From: Stagonosporopsis chrysanthemi | Taxonomy: Eukaryota > Ascomycota > Dothideomycetes > Pleosporales > Didymellaceae | Direction of reading: 5' to 3' | NCBI GenBank assembly: GCA_022560025.1 | Contig: JAFISE010000115.1 | Location: forward strand, 37,558 to 101,557 | DNA: 64,000 nt | Shown: one piece after another, positions 1 through 11,815 of the stretch | Position numbering within the stretch: position 1 is the stretch's first letter | Layout: every line of letters begins with the position of its first letter | Notes under the pieces: generated by a model | What the model was told of the DNA's origin: nothing | Databases searched by the model: none | What the model saw: only the letters and a program-made list of their open reading frames with translations | Position numbers and translations under genes: made by a program

Positions 1-704
1 ACCAGGAGGGGTGTAAGGGTCTCGCGCAGCTTCGTGAACTGGTCCTTGGTGTTGGGATTGAAGATGGAGAGTGCGCTGAGATCGACAGACTTGGTGGGGT
101 CATTCTCGTCAGACACGGTAACAGCCTTTGCGGTCTTCGACTTGCCGCTGGCGAGGTCGCCAAAAAGCTCCTCCGCTTGGGCGCGCGAGCCGTCCTGCTC
201 GGCCTGTCGCAACCTCAGGCGGCGCTCCTCCTCAGTCTCCTCTTCCGACTCGTAGTCTTCATCCATCTGTCGCCGGCGCAAAGCCGCTTGCCTGTGCTCC
301 TCAATGCGCTGTGCCTTGCTCTTGTGGTTTGCCTTTGCTTCGGCCTCAGCTTTGGCCTTGGCCTCAGCAGCCTTCTTGGCCTTCTCGCGCTCGACTTCGG
401 AGTCTTCGGCGGCATCCCATGAGTCTAGAACCTGATGTGGTTGTCAGTATACGCTCGTGCATGCACCGCGGGGCAGAAAGTTGTGCATCGCGGGGCACAG
501 TGGGCTGACGCACATCGTCTTCCTCCTCATCGTCGAACTTGCCGCGGCGGGCGATGACGGGGGCGGGGGAGCCAGAGTCGGAGCCGGACTCCTCATCGTC
601 TGGGAAGGCGTTGTGTCAGCGGGATGGTTCATCGAGCAAAGCGCAGTCATGAGTCGAGGGCGCACAGAATGAGAGCATGACGTACCCCACTTTCCAGGAG
701 CCAT
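1..704 (-). CDS. HCR1: Eukaryotic translation initiation factor 3 subunit J (eIF3j/Hcr1), 3' end cut by window
   Basis: Partial gene on the minus strand, running off the start of the window. Three exons join cleanly: 686-704, 514-599 and 1-431, with introns 600-685 (donor GTACGT) and 432-513 (donor GTGCGT). The product begins MAPGKWDDEES and continues through an acidic stretch (KFDDEEEDDVLDSWDAAEDS), then a charged helical segment rich in K, A, E and R. The N-terminal GKWDDE and VLDSWD motifs are hallmarks of eIF3j. About 178 residues are present of a family length near 260, so the C-terminal third is missing only because the window ends. eIF3j is a loosely bound eIF3 subunit that acts at the 40S decoding centre in start-codon recognition and in recycling/readthrough control. 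It lies downstream of ERG12 on the same strand. Identity is confident; exon limits are by eye. Confidence 0.9.
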
Positions 705-1288
705 GATGATCGCGGGGTATGCAGAGGCGAAAACGGTCGTAAGCGTGCGATGAGATGCTCAAAGTCGAGCCTAGATATATGCGCCGGTGAAGGGAAGTTG
801 GTAGAAGTGGGTTGAGTATCGAAATTACGAAAGAAGTTGCCCGCGAACAATCGTCGGGCTTTCGCGAAAGACCGGATCGTCAAAAATTGCCTGCACCTGC
901 GGCCCAATCAAGACTAATGAGCCCTAATATGTGCGACTTGCAGTGCACTTGTCAGTGTCTACTAACATGTCTCCGATTTTCGATTCTCAAATGGAATAAG
1001 CATGTACGATTTGCTACCTTTAGTTTCTTTTGCACAAAGGAATCGTTCTGAAAGGTCGATATTAGGTATTGACTAAAGTATATGCGACACAACTATGCAA
1101 AACTGCGAAAGAAAACCAACAGCTTGCAGGTGAGCGGGTGACTTGCGTCCACACTCTTGCGTCCTCCTCTTCCACAGTCCCTGCCTGTATCGTATAGAGT
1201 ACAACGTACGTACCAAGTGGTGGGGTCGAATCGAATATTAGGTAGGGGAGTGGCGTGTGCTGGTCTTGCACAAAGCGTGTTTACGAGC
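705..1288. other. Intergenic: ERG12 3' region and eIF3j promoter
   Basis: 584 bases between two genes in the same orientation. It must hold the 3' UTR of ERG12 and the promoter and 5' UTR of eIF3j. I see no open frame with gene-like features and no RNA gene. No clear TATA box is visible. Confidence 0.5.
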
Positions 1289-2892
1289 TCAATCCTCATG
1301 AGAAACCCACGGCCTCCAGAACTTCCAGCCTTCGCGGACCTCTTTTGCGAGCCCTCTTCGAGGACCTGCTACGCCGACTAGTCTCTCTATCCCAACGGTC
1401 CCTTCGGCCATCAGGAACTTCTCCTGGTCAATCTCCTCACCGCCCTCTTCTTCATTGCCGTTGTGGAGGACGGCTGGCCATAGAATACCGACACCGTCTC
1501 CGGCGAGCGTAGTTTCGAACTTTTCGAAACCTTCGTTTTCGAGCTTGGCCTCAAGCGAGTCCAGGATCTTGTGCTTGAGCTTGGTACTATTCGAGATTAT
1601 CGACGCGTTGCAATCGGCTTCAGAGGAAATATCTGACTCGTCGGAGGACAGTTCGTGGCCGTTGCTGTGATCGTTTGTAAGCGCTGGCGGCTTGGGTTTG
1701 ATGATAGAAATGGCACAGCCTCCACCGCCGGCGCCGGTGAGTTTTGTCCAGCCAATGCCGGTGTGATCGATCAGTTCTCGGACTCGCTCGAGCTTGGGGT
1801 GTGAAACTCCAAGTGAAACAAGCAAGCCGTGGTTTATAGTCACAAGTTCGCCGAGATGCTTTAGTGAAGCATGCGATGAGGGGTCGAAATCTGGTGAATT
1901 GAGAAGCTGGTAAGCGGATTCCGTGACCATTCCGATCGATTCAAGGATGTTCTCCGCGAGTGCAGGGTGGAGTGTCCTGAGGTTGCCGACTTTTGCGACT
2001 TCAGTCGCCGTACTTCTGGACTGCCGTGTATTCACGAGGAGCAGCGGGAGTTCTGGAAAGTTGTGCAGCGGCTCTACGCGAGGCGGCTTGCCCTCACCCA
2101 TTCTCTGGTACAACAGCGCCTTCCCACCAGACGAGACCGTGTTATCGATGCCTGACGGGTTGCCGTGAATGCACATCTCCCCCACGAAGGCCCAACGATT
2201 GATGCGCTCGATGTTCAGCTCGCACTCTTGTGGCGGCTGATCTTGGTGAGGCCCGCTCAGCGCACGAATCTGCATGAGCAACGCGGCGCTCAGACAGACG
2301 GATATGCTGGCGCTGCTGCCCAAGCCAGCCCCTATTGGTATTGTTGAGCGCAACGTGTAGACGCACGGTGGTGTCTTCCTCGAGGCTAACGACAGGAAGA
2401 GATAGAGGAAGGAGCAGGCAGAGGCGTGCTGTATCTTGCGTATTGATTCGGGGGCTTTCGGCGATACTTGCTCGATGAACGGTTGTATGGCGGCCAGGAG
2501 GTCGGGGTCGAGGGCGGCGACCAGGTCGTAGTAGTACTTCTTCTTGCCTGCTTTGGAGAAAGCCTCCCAGGGTAGATCGTCGATGTTCCAGGTGTGTTCC
2601 ATTTGTATATCGGGAAAGCGCAGCTGGACGGTTCGGTGCGACTTGGACAGGAACGAGACGTGCAGGTACGAGCGAAGCGAAATGGCGGCAGCAATTGCAG
2701 ACTAGACATGGTTAAATCGGCGACCGGATGTCAGTACGGTGGCTGGTGTACCTTGCCGTGCACAACGGCGTGCTCTCCATACACAATGACCTTTCCAGGC
2801 GCAGACACCATGAAGGGAGGCATCATCGGCGATGACTGCTTCCGCTGCAGAGCCGGCGCGACATGTGTGACGGAGGGTACGATGGCAGGCAT
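1289..2892 (-). CDS. ERG12: Mevalonate kinase
   Basis: Two exons, 2752-2892 and 1289-2701, split by a 50-nt intron (donor GTACAC, acceptor TAG) just after the first GHMP motif; 517 residues. It phosphorylates mevalonate with ATP to 5-phosphomevalonate in the cytosolic isoprenoid/ergosterol pathway. Visible motifs: SAPGKVIVYGEHAVVHG (about 30-46), the ATP-binding PIGAGLGSSAS loop (169-179), GNPSGIDNTV with the catalytic Asp (227-236), and KLTGAGGGGCAISI (367-380). The start is the ATG closest before the conserved APGKV motif; the frame stays open upstream, so a longer N-terminus is possible. After the last GHMP motif there is a Ser/Asp/Glu-rich insert of about 40 residues (roughly 383-425), probably a disordered loop, before the C-terminal helices. 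Identity is very secure. Confidence 0.96.
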
Positions 2893-3948
2893 CTTGGAGG
2901 TGAATTGTGCGCGCGTAGAGTCGACGGGAGAGGGTTCAGGAGTGTCCGCGGGTTGTGACGTCGAGCGCTGTTGGTGTGTGACTGCGGTCCAAATCAGCCA
3001 TGACTTCAAGATTGTTGGTGCTTCGAGGGCAAGACTGACGGGATGAAGCGAAGTTGGCCTTGCGGACGCTGCCGTTGACTGCCATACCCTTGGCCGGTAA
3101 AGGAGCAGAGTAGAAGGAATGTATTTGTGTGAGGCCAAACGCACCGAAGGGCTATCTTCAGGAGGTGTTGAGTGCTGGTGACCGCGACAGTGATTACACT
3201 ACAGGTCATCTCGCCGGCACGCTAGCCTTGCCTTGATTAAAACTGACGCTACAACGCCCTAAGCCGCCATGCAGGAACGGTCGGAGCGGCCGGGGAGCAT
3301 GTACTCCACAAAACCCTGTCTGCTCTCCCGCTCGTCCTATGGCTGCGTCCCATTTACCAAGGCCTCACTACATGGCGTCGTCACCATGCAGCTGGTTGCC
3401 GCGCCCACGAGTTGCGCCTCCGAGCAGTGCAAGGCCCGCCCTTTGTGTACTTGCAACAATAGTAGAGACGCCACCACAGACTCAAATCTAGACCTGCGCA
3501 GCTGTAGACCCTTTTTTCAGCTATACTATAAACAACGCTGCTTGCCGGCAGCCAATCGCCGAACTCAAGCCCCGCAAATGCTGGAGAAATAAGCCGACAG
3601 AGGAAGTCGGGCCTTTGTGCAACACAGCTGCTGTTGCGAAGTTCACGACCTTGTACCAAATTCACTCATTGCCGCTGCGCAACGGGGCTCACCGGAAGGC
3701 ACAGCCTCGCCTGCAGCGCAAGCACCACTATGCCCGGTGTCCGTATATCTAGGCTCTTTTCTGTGGGTGCACTCAAGGCTCCAACATAGGCTGTACGTTC
3801 CATTGTATCCACAGATTTCTTGTCTCAGCGATCGCTGGTGACGTCTAAATCTACCGATATGCAACACATAAAAATATCCCGAGCCTCAAGTAAAAGTAAA
3901 TATTCCGAACGCCTCGCTATGCACGTGCAGGTGACAACATTAGGTCCA
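2893..3948. other. Intergenic: ERG12 promoter and PXR1 3' region
   Basis: About 1.06 kb between PXR1 (3' end) and ERG12 (5' end), both on the minus strand. A 107-codon plus-strand frame at 3269-3592 has no recognisable domain and cysteine/arginine-rich composition unlike a real protein. I see no supportable gene or RNA. Confidence 0.5.
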
Positions 3949-5142
3949 CTATGCTACTGGAGTCTTGATCATGAAAATCTGAGCCTACGTTAGCCTTATC
4001 ATAGTAGTAATGCAACAGATACAGCCACATACCTCTTTCAGTGCCTGCGGGTCCATGCTTGCGCGCTTCTTCATCATAATGTGCCTGTGTCTGGCTGTCT
4101 GGACGCCTCTTGGCACAAAGCTAGGCGTAGATGTGCCAGTCGCGGGCACAGAGGAGCTTGGAGTTGTGTCGTCGTCCTCGCTCTCTGAGCTGGTGTCATC
4201 GGCGCTTTCCTTCGACTTCTTTGCTTCCTTTGCTGCCCTCTTGAGAGCCTTTTTGAGCTTCTTCTCCTCTTTGCGGGCTTTCTTCTCGGCCTTTCGTCTC
4301 GCCTTATCTGTGAGGGCTTCAGGATCGGATGCAGGTGTGGGCGCGTCGTCAGACATCGGTTCAGGATTAGACGACCCCTTCTCCTTTTTGATCTTCTTGC
4401 TGGACTTGTCCTTCTTGTCCTTCTTGTCTTTCTTCCTCTCCTTCTTCTCCTTTTTGGCTTTCTCCTCTTGCTTGTCGGCCTCGTCGCGCAGGTCCATGCT
4501 CTTCTTCTTGCGCTTCACCTTCAGGTCGCTCGTGCTGTCTTCAGTCGCATCGGCCACCTCCCGCTTGCGCTTCTTGCCTGCACCATCATCACTATCTGGC
4601 TCCTCTTTGATCTTTGGCTCCGTTGGCTCAAGTTTGACTTCTGCCCTGGGCACCAGCTTGTCACCAACAAGAAATCCGCCGCTAATGAAGTTCATGGAGC
4701 CAAACTTCCTGTACACGTACGCTCTCTTCTCGATCTCCTCCCTTCGGGCCTCTTCCTTCTTGACCTCCTCTTCTCTGCCATTCAGACGTCCCAGAATACT
4801 CTCTAGACCGGCGAGACCAAAGTTCTCTGCACGCTCGCTTCCCCGCTTTGCACCCAAGCCCAAGTTGTCGTCCTTCAGAAACACACGGATGTGCGACTGC
4901 GACGCTTGCGTGTAATGCGCTTCGTGGGCGGCATCTTTGGCTCCGAGTGTGTCGCCAGCTTTCCATCCTTGTGCAGCCATGATCTTGTGACCGAAGCGAT
5001 CCGTGTTGTTCGCCCAGTGGGTGTTCTGGGGATCATTGGAGATCTTGGAGCGGCTGATCGTCAGTTAGTAAATGTCAAAATGACAGGCCTTAAGTTTAAG
5101 AGCGAGGGCGTAGCCATACTTCTTCTGCTGTGCGAGACCCAT
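3949..5142 (-). CDS. PXR1: PXR1/PinX1-type G-patch protein (telomerase inhibitor, rRNA processing)
   Basis: Three exons: 5120-5142, 4033-5053 and 3949-3978; 357 residues. The first exon is only 23 nt and encodes MGLAQQK; the 66-nt intron then joins to NRSKISNDPQNTHWANNTDR, the signature N-terminus of PXR1/PinX1. The G-patch spans about 28-80, with glycine-bearing GWKAGDTLGAKD and LKDDNLGLGAKRG. The rest is a very long Lys/Glu/Asp/Ser-rich tail (about 130-320) full of KKE/KKD repeats, as expected for this nucleolar family. The last intron (donor GTATGT, branch GGCTAAC) adds a short C-terminus, LKEIFMIKTPVA. Family members stimulate the helicase Prp43 in pre-rRNA processing and inhibit telomerase in yeast and human. 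If the last intron is retained the protein ends about 15 residues later in an unrelated cysteine-rich tail. Confidence 0.94.
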
Positions 5143-5382
5143 CTTGACGGCTGGTTCCTTGGACTTGGAGTTGCTGAAAGATGGCTCTCGGAAGTCCGCC
5201 AAAATTTTGGTGGAGCGCGCCAAGAGTGGGCCTCGACAATTGACCCTTGCCGCGGTCTTCTCCGAGACCCCTCGCCTTCACAACGCTGGTGTCTACGACT
5301 TGAAGCCAGAAGTTTCAACAACCACGTCTGATTAATAATAACATTTACCCAAACCAGCAACCATCATCATCCTGCCACCGGC
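5143..5382. promoter_or_regulatory. Divergent promoter region, PXR1 / coiled-coil gene
   Basis: 240-bp head-to-head spacer between the PXR1 start (minus) and the start of the small coiled-coil gene (plus). It must carry both promoters. No specific factor site was recognised. Confidence 0.5.
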
Positions 5383-6128
5383 ATGGCCCCTCCGCGCACA
5401 GCCATACCGGCTAGTTCCCTATTCGCACAGAAGACCTCGCGGCACGGCCGCAATGCCTCCATGACCCTTGATAAGGAGGTCTTAGCAGACGCTCAGACAA
5501 GCTACGACGATGCCAACCAGGAATCCGAAGATGACGAGTTTATGCCATCGCAGGGTACCGCAGTGCAGAAAATGATCATTGGCAACCTCAACGACGTATG
5601 TTGATGGCTGCTTGTACGTACCTTCCTTATCCAGGAGATTGTCTAATGGCTTAATAGAGGAAGACTCATCTCGCCATTAACAAGAAGAAAGTCAAAGAAA
5701 GTTATGGCAGCGCCAAGGTCGACCTGCAAGACAAAATCACTACTTTCTTTGACGCGCATGAACACCAGTCGTGAGTCGCTGTCCAAGCCAGCACCATGGT
5801 CTCCACCTTCCCCCATACCCCTCACGCTTATCCTCTGACGTTTGTTTCTATCCCGCACTGGCTAGCACGCGCTGACTATAAAATACCCCACTTGCAAGCG
5901 ACCCTGTGAACTTAACATACAGCCACATCTTCAAGAGCTCGCCCGACTAACATCACCAGAAATGCCACCCACAAGACCCAAATGAAGCGTCTTGCCAATC
6001 TACTGGCTGCAAAGGCTACCATCGAATCACAGATGACTACCAAATTGGCCCATCTCTGCGCCCTCTATGACGCCCACTCGAGAGAGCTAACATCTGTCAT
6101 GAACGCTCGAATCAAGGAACTGAAGTGA
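5383..6128 (+). CDS. Conserved-looking coiled-coil protein of unknown function
   Basis: Three exons: 5383-5595, 5658-5770 and 5960-6128; 164 residues. Introns have GTATGT and GTGAGT donors with TAG and CAG acceptors, and the frame is kept across both. The N-terminal 70 residues are Ser/Ala/Asp-rich and probably disordered (MAPPRTAIPASSLFAQ start). From about residue 65 the protein is charged and helical: AVQKMIIGNLNDVRKTHLA, then heptad-like KTQMKRLANLLAAKATIE and a helix ending in NARIKELK. That pattern suggests a coiled coil and hence a complex subunit, but I do not recognise the family. The second intron (189 nt) is longer than others in the window. It shares a 240-bp promoter with PXR1, which may hint at nuclear function, but this is only inference. 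Confidence 0.75.
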
Positions 6129-6640
6129 TTCGACACCCTTTGGCGGCGGTCTAGATTCGCAGGACCTCGTACGCACCGTTATGGCTCCCGATTATCCGGC
6201 AGCCAAGACGAGTTCGTGAATGCCACCACTACAATTCTGGTCCTGAGGTACAGTCGATAGTCTGGGAGGCTGCCTTAGTCTCGACTGGAAGACTTGAGGG
6301 TTTTTTTTGTCGGTATGATGAAGTCACGCGAGTTGCGCCGCTCATGGAAATGAAGCATCAGGGAAGGGCTCAAGCTTTTGGCAGCAGAGGCTTGTTGTTG
6401 TAAGAGCAGTGGCTCGGCGGTTTCACGCAGACTCGTCACAAGGTATACTTCGAGCACATCATACATTTAGGGGCAAGATATAACTCAGCAACACAACCAG
6501 ACAATGCAAGATGGTGTGACTATTCAGTCTCTACAACAAGGTATCATAAATCTATAATCCACAAAATGATCAATTAAATCCCCATCCTTTTCGAATATAG
6601 GCTTTCGCTCCGCGAAATTCGCCATGCTGGTGGCTTATTC
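6129..6640. other. Intergenic between convergent genes
   Basis: 512 bases between the 3' ends of the coiled-coil gene (plus) and PalF (minus). It contains the two 3' UTRs, a T8 run near 6301 and AT-rich stretches near 6540-6600. No gene seen. Confidence 0.5.
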
Positions 6641-9304
6641 TTATCTCTGATACTGCGGCAAAGCCTCACTAACCGGTCGCTCAGCTCGACTCCTCACTGG
6701 CGTGATGGCCGCCGCCAGCTCCTCGTCATCCTCATCCAACACCGGTGCCGAGGGCGCAAGGTGGCCCGGTGCAAGGGTCCTGCCCGGCATACCGCTAAAT
6801 GGCGGCGCCGATGGACCCTGCGAACTCTCTCCTTCGTATACTTCTTGTGCAGGCGGTGGCGCACTGCTTTCCATCTCCAGACGCTGTCGCTGCATTTCTT
6901 GCTTGTCGTCTGTGGCGGGGACGTGGGAAGAAGAGGGGAAGTAGTCGGGTGCCGCACCGGTCGGGGGCTGGGGCGGTAGTGGTGGAAGAGGCTTGAGGTG
7001 GTCTTGACGATTTGTTGGTGGCGCGGACGGTGTCGTGTTGGCATTGATGGTCAGTGAGGAGCCAGTGGCAGGCGTTTGGGGTACGTCTTCTGTGATGCCG
7101 GTTGTGCGACGGAGCATAGCTGGAGCTTGGGAGGGAGTGTGGACTGGCAAAGAGGGGTCTGTCGCAGCGCGGAACGGAGGTGGAGGATGGGAAGGTCCTG
7201 ATGAGGATGAGGTCTCATGCAAGTATGCCGGCTCGGGGTCATCGTCCTCGGGCAGCATTGGTGCAGACGGAGGTATGCCGTGCTGAATAGGCCCATCGAA
7301 TGTCTGAGGGCCTTCGGCAGCGCCAGGAGGCTGTGAAGGCAACAATAGCGCTTCTGCTCGTCGTAACCGCTCCTTTTCCGAGAGACCCTCCTCCTCCTGT
7401 TGCGCTGGGGCAGGTGGAGCATGGTAAGATTGACCAGCGTCTAGGCCGCGATCGTTGTACCCAGGGACTTCGTAGTATGCTGGGTCATAGCCGTAATCCC
7501 CATAGTATTGACCATGCTCGTCATAGCCATAATCGTACTGGTCATAGGCGCCAGAAGCACTTGGATCTTCGTATGATCCATAAGGTATTTCGTGGACGCC
7601 GTCGTGCCCATTCACCGGCAATACCTGCGTCTGCTTCCGCTTGCCATTTCTCTCACTGTCTTTTGTTCCTACGATGACTTCGAAGATGGACGAAATCACG
7701 CCTTTTTCCCGACGAATGCCATCTGTATCAACAAAGTTACTACCCCACGTTGAAAAAGTGTTGCTCGACGCTTCATCACGCCCAAGGCCGCCCGGGGTGC
7801 TTGCCGTAGACGTTGGAACGGTAACCACACCCGCATTAGAAACCATACGATCTAAACCGGTGAGCTTTCCTTGTATGTCCACAACAACTTCAACATAGTA
7901 TTTGAAGGAGATCATAGCGCCGGGGACGTTCGATATTGTAGGGAACACATCGTCTGGCACTCGGACCGAGCACTTGATATCTGCGGTCAAAGTCCTAGGA
8001 TCCACAAACAACGGCGCGAACGACTGTCCCAAGTCCTTGCGAAACGTATGACTTGATCCTGCAGATGACAGAGAGAGGCCGCCGAGTCCTGTCCTAGATT
8101 TCGGATAGTAGTCTTCCGACTTTGCCTTATCGCCCTTGCTGTTGGGTGCAACGGGCAGTGCAGGATGCATGTCTACCCTTGCCTGACGATAGAGCGTGAC
8201 GATGACGCCTTTCAGACTTCTAACGTGTTTGTTGTGGTTGACGGTGACTCGAATGGGTATCTGATCGCCACTGAGGAATCCACCTTTCAGAACATCAATC
8301 GAAGCGGTGATGGTCTTCCCTTTGACCGTTGCTCGACTACCGTTGGCAGCGATGAAGCCACCCGCATCAGTTACTGTGTTTACAGACCGTATGCCGTACT
8401 CTGTACCTGAGGCTCCACTGCTGCTTAGTTGGCTTGCGAAGCTTGTTTCACTAGGAGACGGGCTGCGTGGATGGGCGACCTCCTCGGATGTTCTATTTGG
8501 TGACTCTGGATTTGGGCCTAGTCGTTGATTTTCCGTGCCATTGGGCGTAGGAGGAACACTGTCTGTCTTGGCAGTCTCTGGTCGTGTCCGCGGAGGTTTC
8601 GTCCGCGTTCGTCGTGAGATGGGTTCCAAAGATATTACTCGAGGTTTGGGCTCTGCGACTGGTGCCACGTCGATAACATCTCGGAGGGTGACCTTCACGT
8701 CACAAGTGGTTGTGGGGGACATTGTCGTTGGCCGCGTCAAAGTGGAGGTCAACATGTAACACACTGTACCACGTTCGAACTAGAAGGATGATCAGCGACG
8801 GGATGCCTATTGAGCAGATCAGTGCATTAATCTTACGTCAATGCTGCTTGGCAAGCCTTTGGAAGGGAACTCCAGATCAAAGTTGAAATGATAGACTCCT
8901 TCTGCCAGCTTGCCTTCGCCACAGAGGACTACCTCGTCCTCAAAAAGTGATACGAAGCCGTTGCCGAAGTAGCTGCCATGCTTCCTGCCCTTCCCAGACC
9001 CGATGGTTGTCGAGTAGTTCTTGTATGCATCTCCAGGCGCATTTGGATTCTTGAAGACCTGGGCATAGCCGTGCAGCGAGACTACCAGGTGCGTGATCCT
9101 CAGAGGCTTCACGACCTTGATGATGACAGTGCCGCTGATTATGTCTCCGGGAGCGTACTGGCGATGGGGGTCGTCCGATTGGATGTAGAAGTCGGTGAAG
9201 TTGCGCGACTTGGAAGACAAGGGCGACTTCAGTCGCGACAGAAACGATCTGCTGGGCGCTGGAGAGTTTGAGGAGACGGAGTCGCGTTTAGAGCTGGAAG
9301 TCAT
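6641..9304 (-). CDS. palF: pH-response arrestin PalF/Rim8
   Basis: Two exons, 8837-9304 and 6641-8779, separated by a 57-nt intron (donor GTAAGA, acceptor TAG); 868 residues. The N-terminal arrestin fold is visible at about 36-160 (NFTDFYIQSDDPHRQYAPGD, then GTVIIKVVKPLRITHLVV), and the C-terminal arrestin fold at about 306-500 (TVKGKTITASIDVLKGGFLS and VRSLKGVIVTLYRQARVDMH). The two halves are joined by a Ser/Pro-rich linker. The C-terminal 350 residues are disordered, Pro/Ser/Tyr-rich, with many PP and Y-D/E-G-Y repeats. PalF binds the seven-TM sensor PalH at the plasma membrane and is ubiquitinated at alkaline pH, recruiting ESCRT components that lead to PacC/Rim101 cleavage. I chose the ATG at 9304 because it directly precedes the Ser-rich leader; an in-frame ATG at 9367 would add 21 residues. 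Confidence 0.92.
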
Positions 9305-9696
9305 GCTACTTGCAACGCGCACATGCTGCGGCTGTCCGCGTTGGATGTGGGATGCCGCACGTCGCACACAGCCTTAAAGGCGCCGAGGGCAGACACGCAG
9401 GAGAATGCGACTGAACTGCGCACGGCTCTAAGTGCAAGAGCGCAAGTCGGGCTCGTGCAAGCGGGGTGGTGTCGCTGGAGCGTGGCGTCTCGAGGACGCA
9501 CGGACGAATGGGCGCGTTCGCGCGGGTTGCGGAGGAGCCGGACGTGACGGATGAGGCCAGGAGGCGCCGCAACGACGCTCGAGCGCGCACTCGGAGGGAG
9601 CGGGCAACGCGGTTGCGCACACGCAGACGGGCTGTGGAAGCGCGTGCTGGCGCTGGTTCGGTGCTGAAGGCGCGGCGGTCGGATGCGCGACACAGG

Positions 9697-9724
9697 GGTG
9701 CGAGGTGCGAGGTGCGAGGTGCGA
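9697..9724. repeat. Heptamer tandem repeat (GGTGCGA)4
   Basis: Four perfect head-to-tail copies of GGTGCGA, 28 bp, upstream of PalF in non-coding DNA. Confidence 0.9.
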
Positions 9725-10025
9725 GTCGTCGGCGTCGGGGGCGACACACAACTGTCTCAGGTCAATGGGGGGCGGTGGGCGGCGACACAGCGTCGACGGT
9801 GCTCAGAAACTGGAGTGCGCTGGCTTGCAGTCAGCATTGCGGATAGCTGCACGGGCAGTAGTGGTGATTGAGTCTAGTCTGCGGGTGGGGAGGATTGGGG
9901 CAGTGCTCTTAGCGTGGAAGCGACTGAGGAGCTGGAAGCAGATCTCTGGTACGCAGCAGAAGCAAGGCCTGGCAGTCCGGCACCCACAACGCGACCATGA
10001 CAGCAGCCGGCGCACACACTGTGGC

Positions 10026-10061
10026 TTGCTGTTCACGTTGCTGTTCACGTTGCTGTTTACG
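10026..10061. repeat. 12-bp tandem repeat, three copies
   Basis: Unit TTGCTGTTCACG repeated three times; the third copy has one C-to-T change. Non-coding. Confidence 0.9.
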
Positions 10062-11701
10062 TACCACTGGATGAGGTCGTCGGCTACAAACAAGACTGTT
10101 CCAAGAGCTGCGCCAAGGACGACGCAAGCTGCCGAACACAACAAAGGGCCTGGCTTCGTGCAGGTGGAAGGCGGGCACGAAAGCGGATTGCAGGCGTAGC
10201 TATGTCTAGAGGGCAAGATTGGACAAGGGAGGCGAGGGGAAAGGGAAGGAAAGGCTCTGTCTGATGCTGAGAGAGACGTGAGAAGGAGGAATGCCCGGGC
10301 AGGGCGTTCGATATTGATCTTCTCAATGCTGCCCTAGACATGCACCGTGCCCCAACTCATGCCTTGCGAATGGGGGAAGGCGTCCAGGAATTGGGCCGTT
10401 GAGTGCTGTGACAAAGCCACCGATGACCACTAATCACCAGTGACAGCGCTGCGAAAGAGCGCTTAGCTCCTTCGGCAACTTTTGCGTCGACGAGATCTAC
10501 GGGCGCCCGATACAAGCGTTTGGTTTCTCGGCCCGCCGTGTCTGAGCGCTCAAACGAGTGCACGCTGTCTTTTGCCACGCTGGCACAGCGTCTTCCTGCG
10601 CAGCACAATTCAAGTCGCACTAATGCCTGTTGCCCGCGTCAGATGGGGAAATGGACCGATTGTCCAAACCAAGGTTGCGCGTCCTGAGCCTGGGGGTCAA
10701 CCAAACACCCATTGTGTTCGAGAACCCTGACCGTCGTCAAACACGCGAAACAAGCTTCGCCAAGCGAGGCTTGTCGTGCGATGCTAACTATGTGAAGTGG
10801 GTAGGTCATTCTGACACAGATCATATGTTCGCACCAACTTGAAGGGCGCTGCCCAGCTCTTGTCGATCCGGCTCTGACGATCCGACAGACATTGTTCGAC
10901 TCGAAGGATCGGATGGGTCCGGCTGGTGCGCGCAAGGCTGTCCTCCTCGACTGTGATTTGCCCGTGACGCCTGCCTGGTGCCGTATCGCGGAGCGTTGAG
11001 AGCGGTCAACAGCGCCAACGCGCGATGTAGCACACAGAATCAGCTGACTGCTACTTGCCCAGCGGACGAATATCAAAGTTTGACCTGCTTGCATCAGTCC
11101 TCTGACCTTTGCACAGGGTATAGTGTCATCGCAGCGCAACATTGATCAAAGGTGGGCCGCACAATCCTTACGACAGACTGCATCCGCCCTTGCTCACATG
11201 TTTCAAGCTGCTCAGCATCGTGCAATGCAGCGGTCTGTTTGGCCGCGATTTTGTCGCTCAGACTTGTGTCGGTGTGCGACCCTTTCCTGATAGGGTTTGG
11301 CTGAGAGCCTTCGACGATATTATCTAGGGTAGGTATTCCAGATGGAAGGCCTAGGCTGTGTGTCTGTTCAACCTCGGTGCCGCGCTGCTAGTGCTGGGAC
11401 AGATATACAACGCGTTGACGCTAATACTTCACCAAGCATACAAGAAGTGGCAGACGGTGAGCGCAGGCCACTACCACTGACCATGATCCGTCTCGCAAAC
11501 GTCGATCAATCCACAGATCCCATGTTCGCAGCGCTCCCATCCTTGAAGACACAGTCTCGTGGCAAAACACGGCGCGCCAGTTCTGTTGTGCAGTCTGGGC
11601 ATGATAGGCTGAGGCTGCAGCAAAACGGCAAGGCTGCTGCTGTCAAAGCGTCCAGGCTAGCCGATTATGTCAAGCATGCATAATGAGCTCACCGCCGCCC
11701 A

Positions 11702-11724
11702 CCGCCCGCCGCCCGCCGCCCGCC
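11702..11724. repeat. GC-rich heptamer run (unit CCGCCCG)
   Basis: About three copies of a CCGCCCG-type heptamer about 90 bases upstream of the CSC1-like start codon; probably in its 5' UTR or promoter. Confidence 0.75.
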
Positions 11725-11815
11725 AGACCACGCCTTGTGCACGCGCCTCTATAATTACCACTACCTTTGATTGTTCTTTGAGTTTTGCTATGGCTAGCAA
11801 ATATACCGCCCGGCA

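Larger units (their letters stand above)
9305..11815. promoter_or_regulatory. Long divergent intergenic region, PalF / CSC1-like channel
   Basis: 2.5 kb between two divergent genes. The part near PalF (9300-9800) is GC-rich with many CG-containing heptamers, including a GGTGCGA tandem repeat. Frames of 126-167 codons occur on both strands (for example 9466-9846 plus, 10639-11142 minus) but have arginine/serine-rich, low-information translations, no splice-supported extension and no domain. I see no supportable gene. It probably holds long 5' UTRs and regulatory DNA for both genes. Confidence 0.5.

Noticed and set aside
3269..3592. 107-codon frame between PXR1 and ERG12
   Set aside because: No domain, odd composition, overlapped by an equally long frame on the other strand.
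4010..4915. 301-codon plus-strand frame opposite PXR1
   Set aside because: It is the mirror of the Lys/Glu-rich PXR1 coding strand, giving Phe/Leu/Ser-rich text without a domain.
10639..11142. 167-codon minus-strand frame in the PalF/CSC1 spacer
   Set aside because: No domain, no splice-supported extension, Arg/Ser/Ala-rich text overlapped by other frames.
9305..11815. GCCARG hexamers (PacC-type) near PalF, for example 9556, 9968 and 10759
   Set aside because: About as many as expected by chance in 2.5 kb on two strands, so not evidence of pH control.
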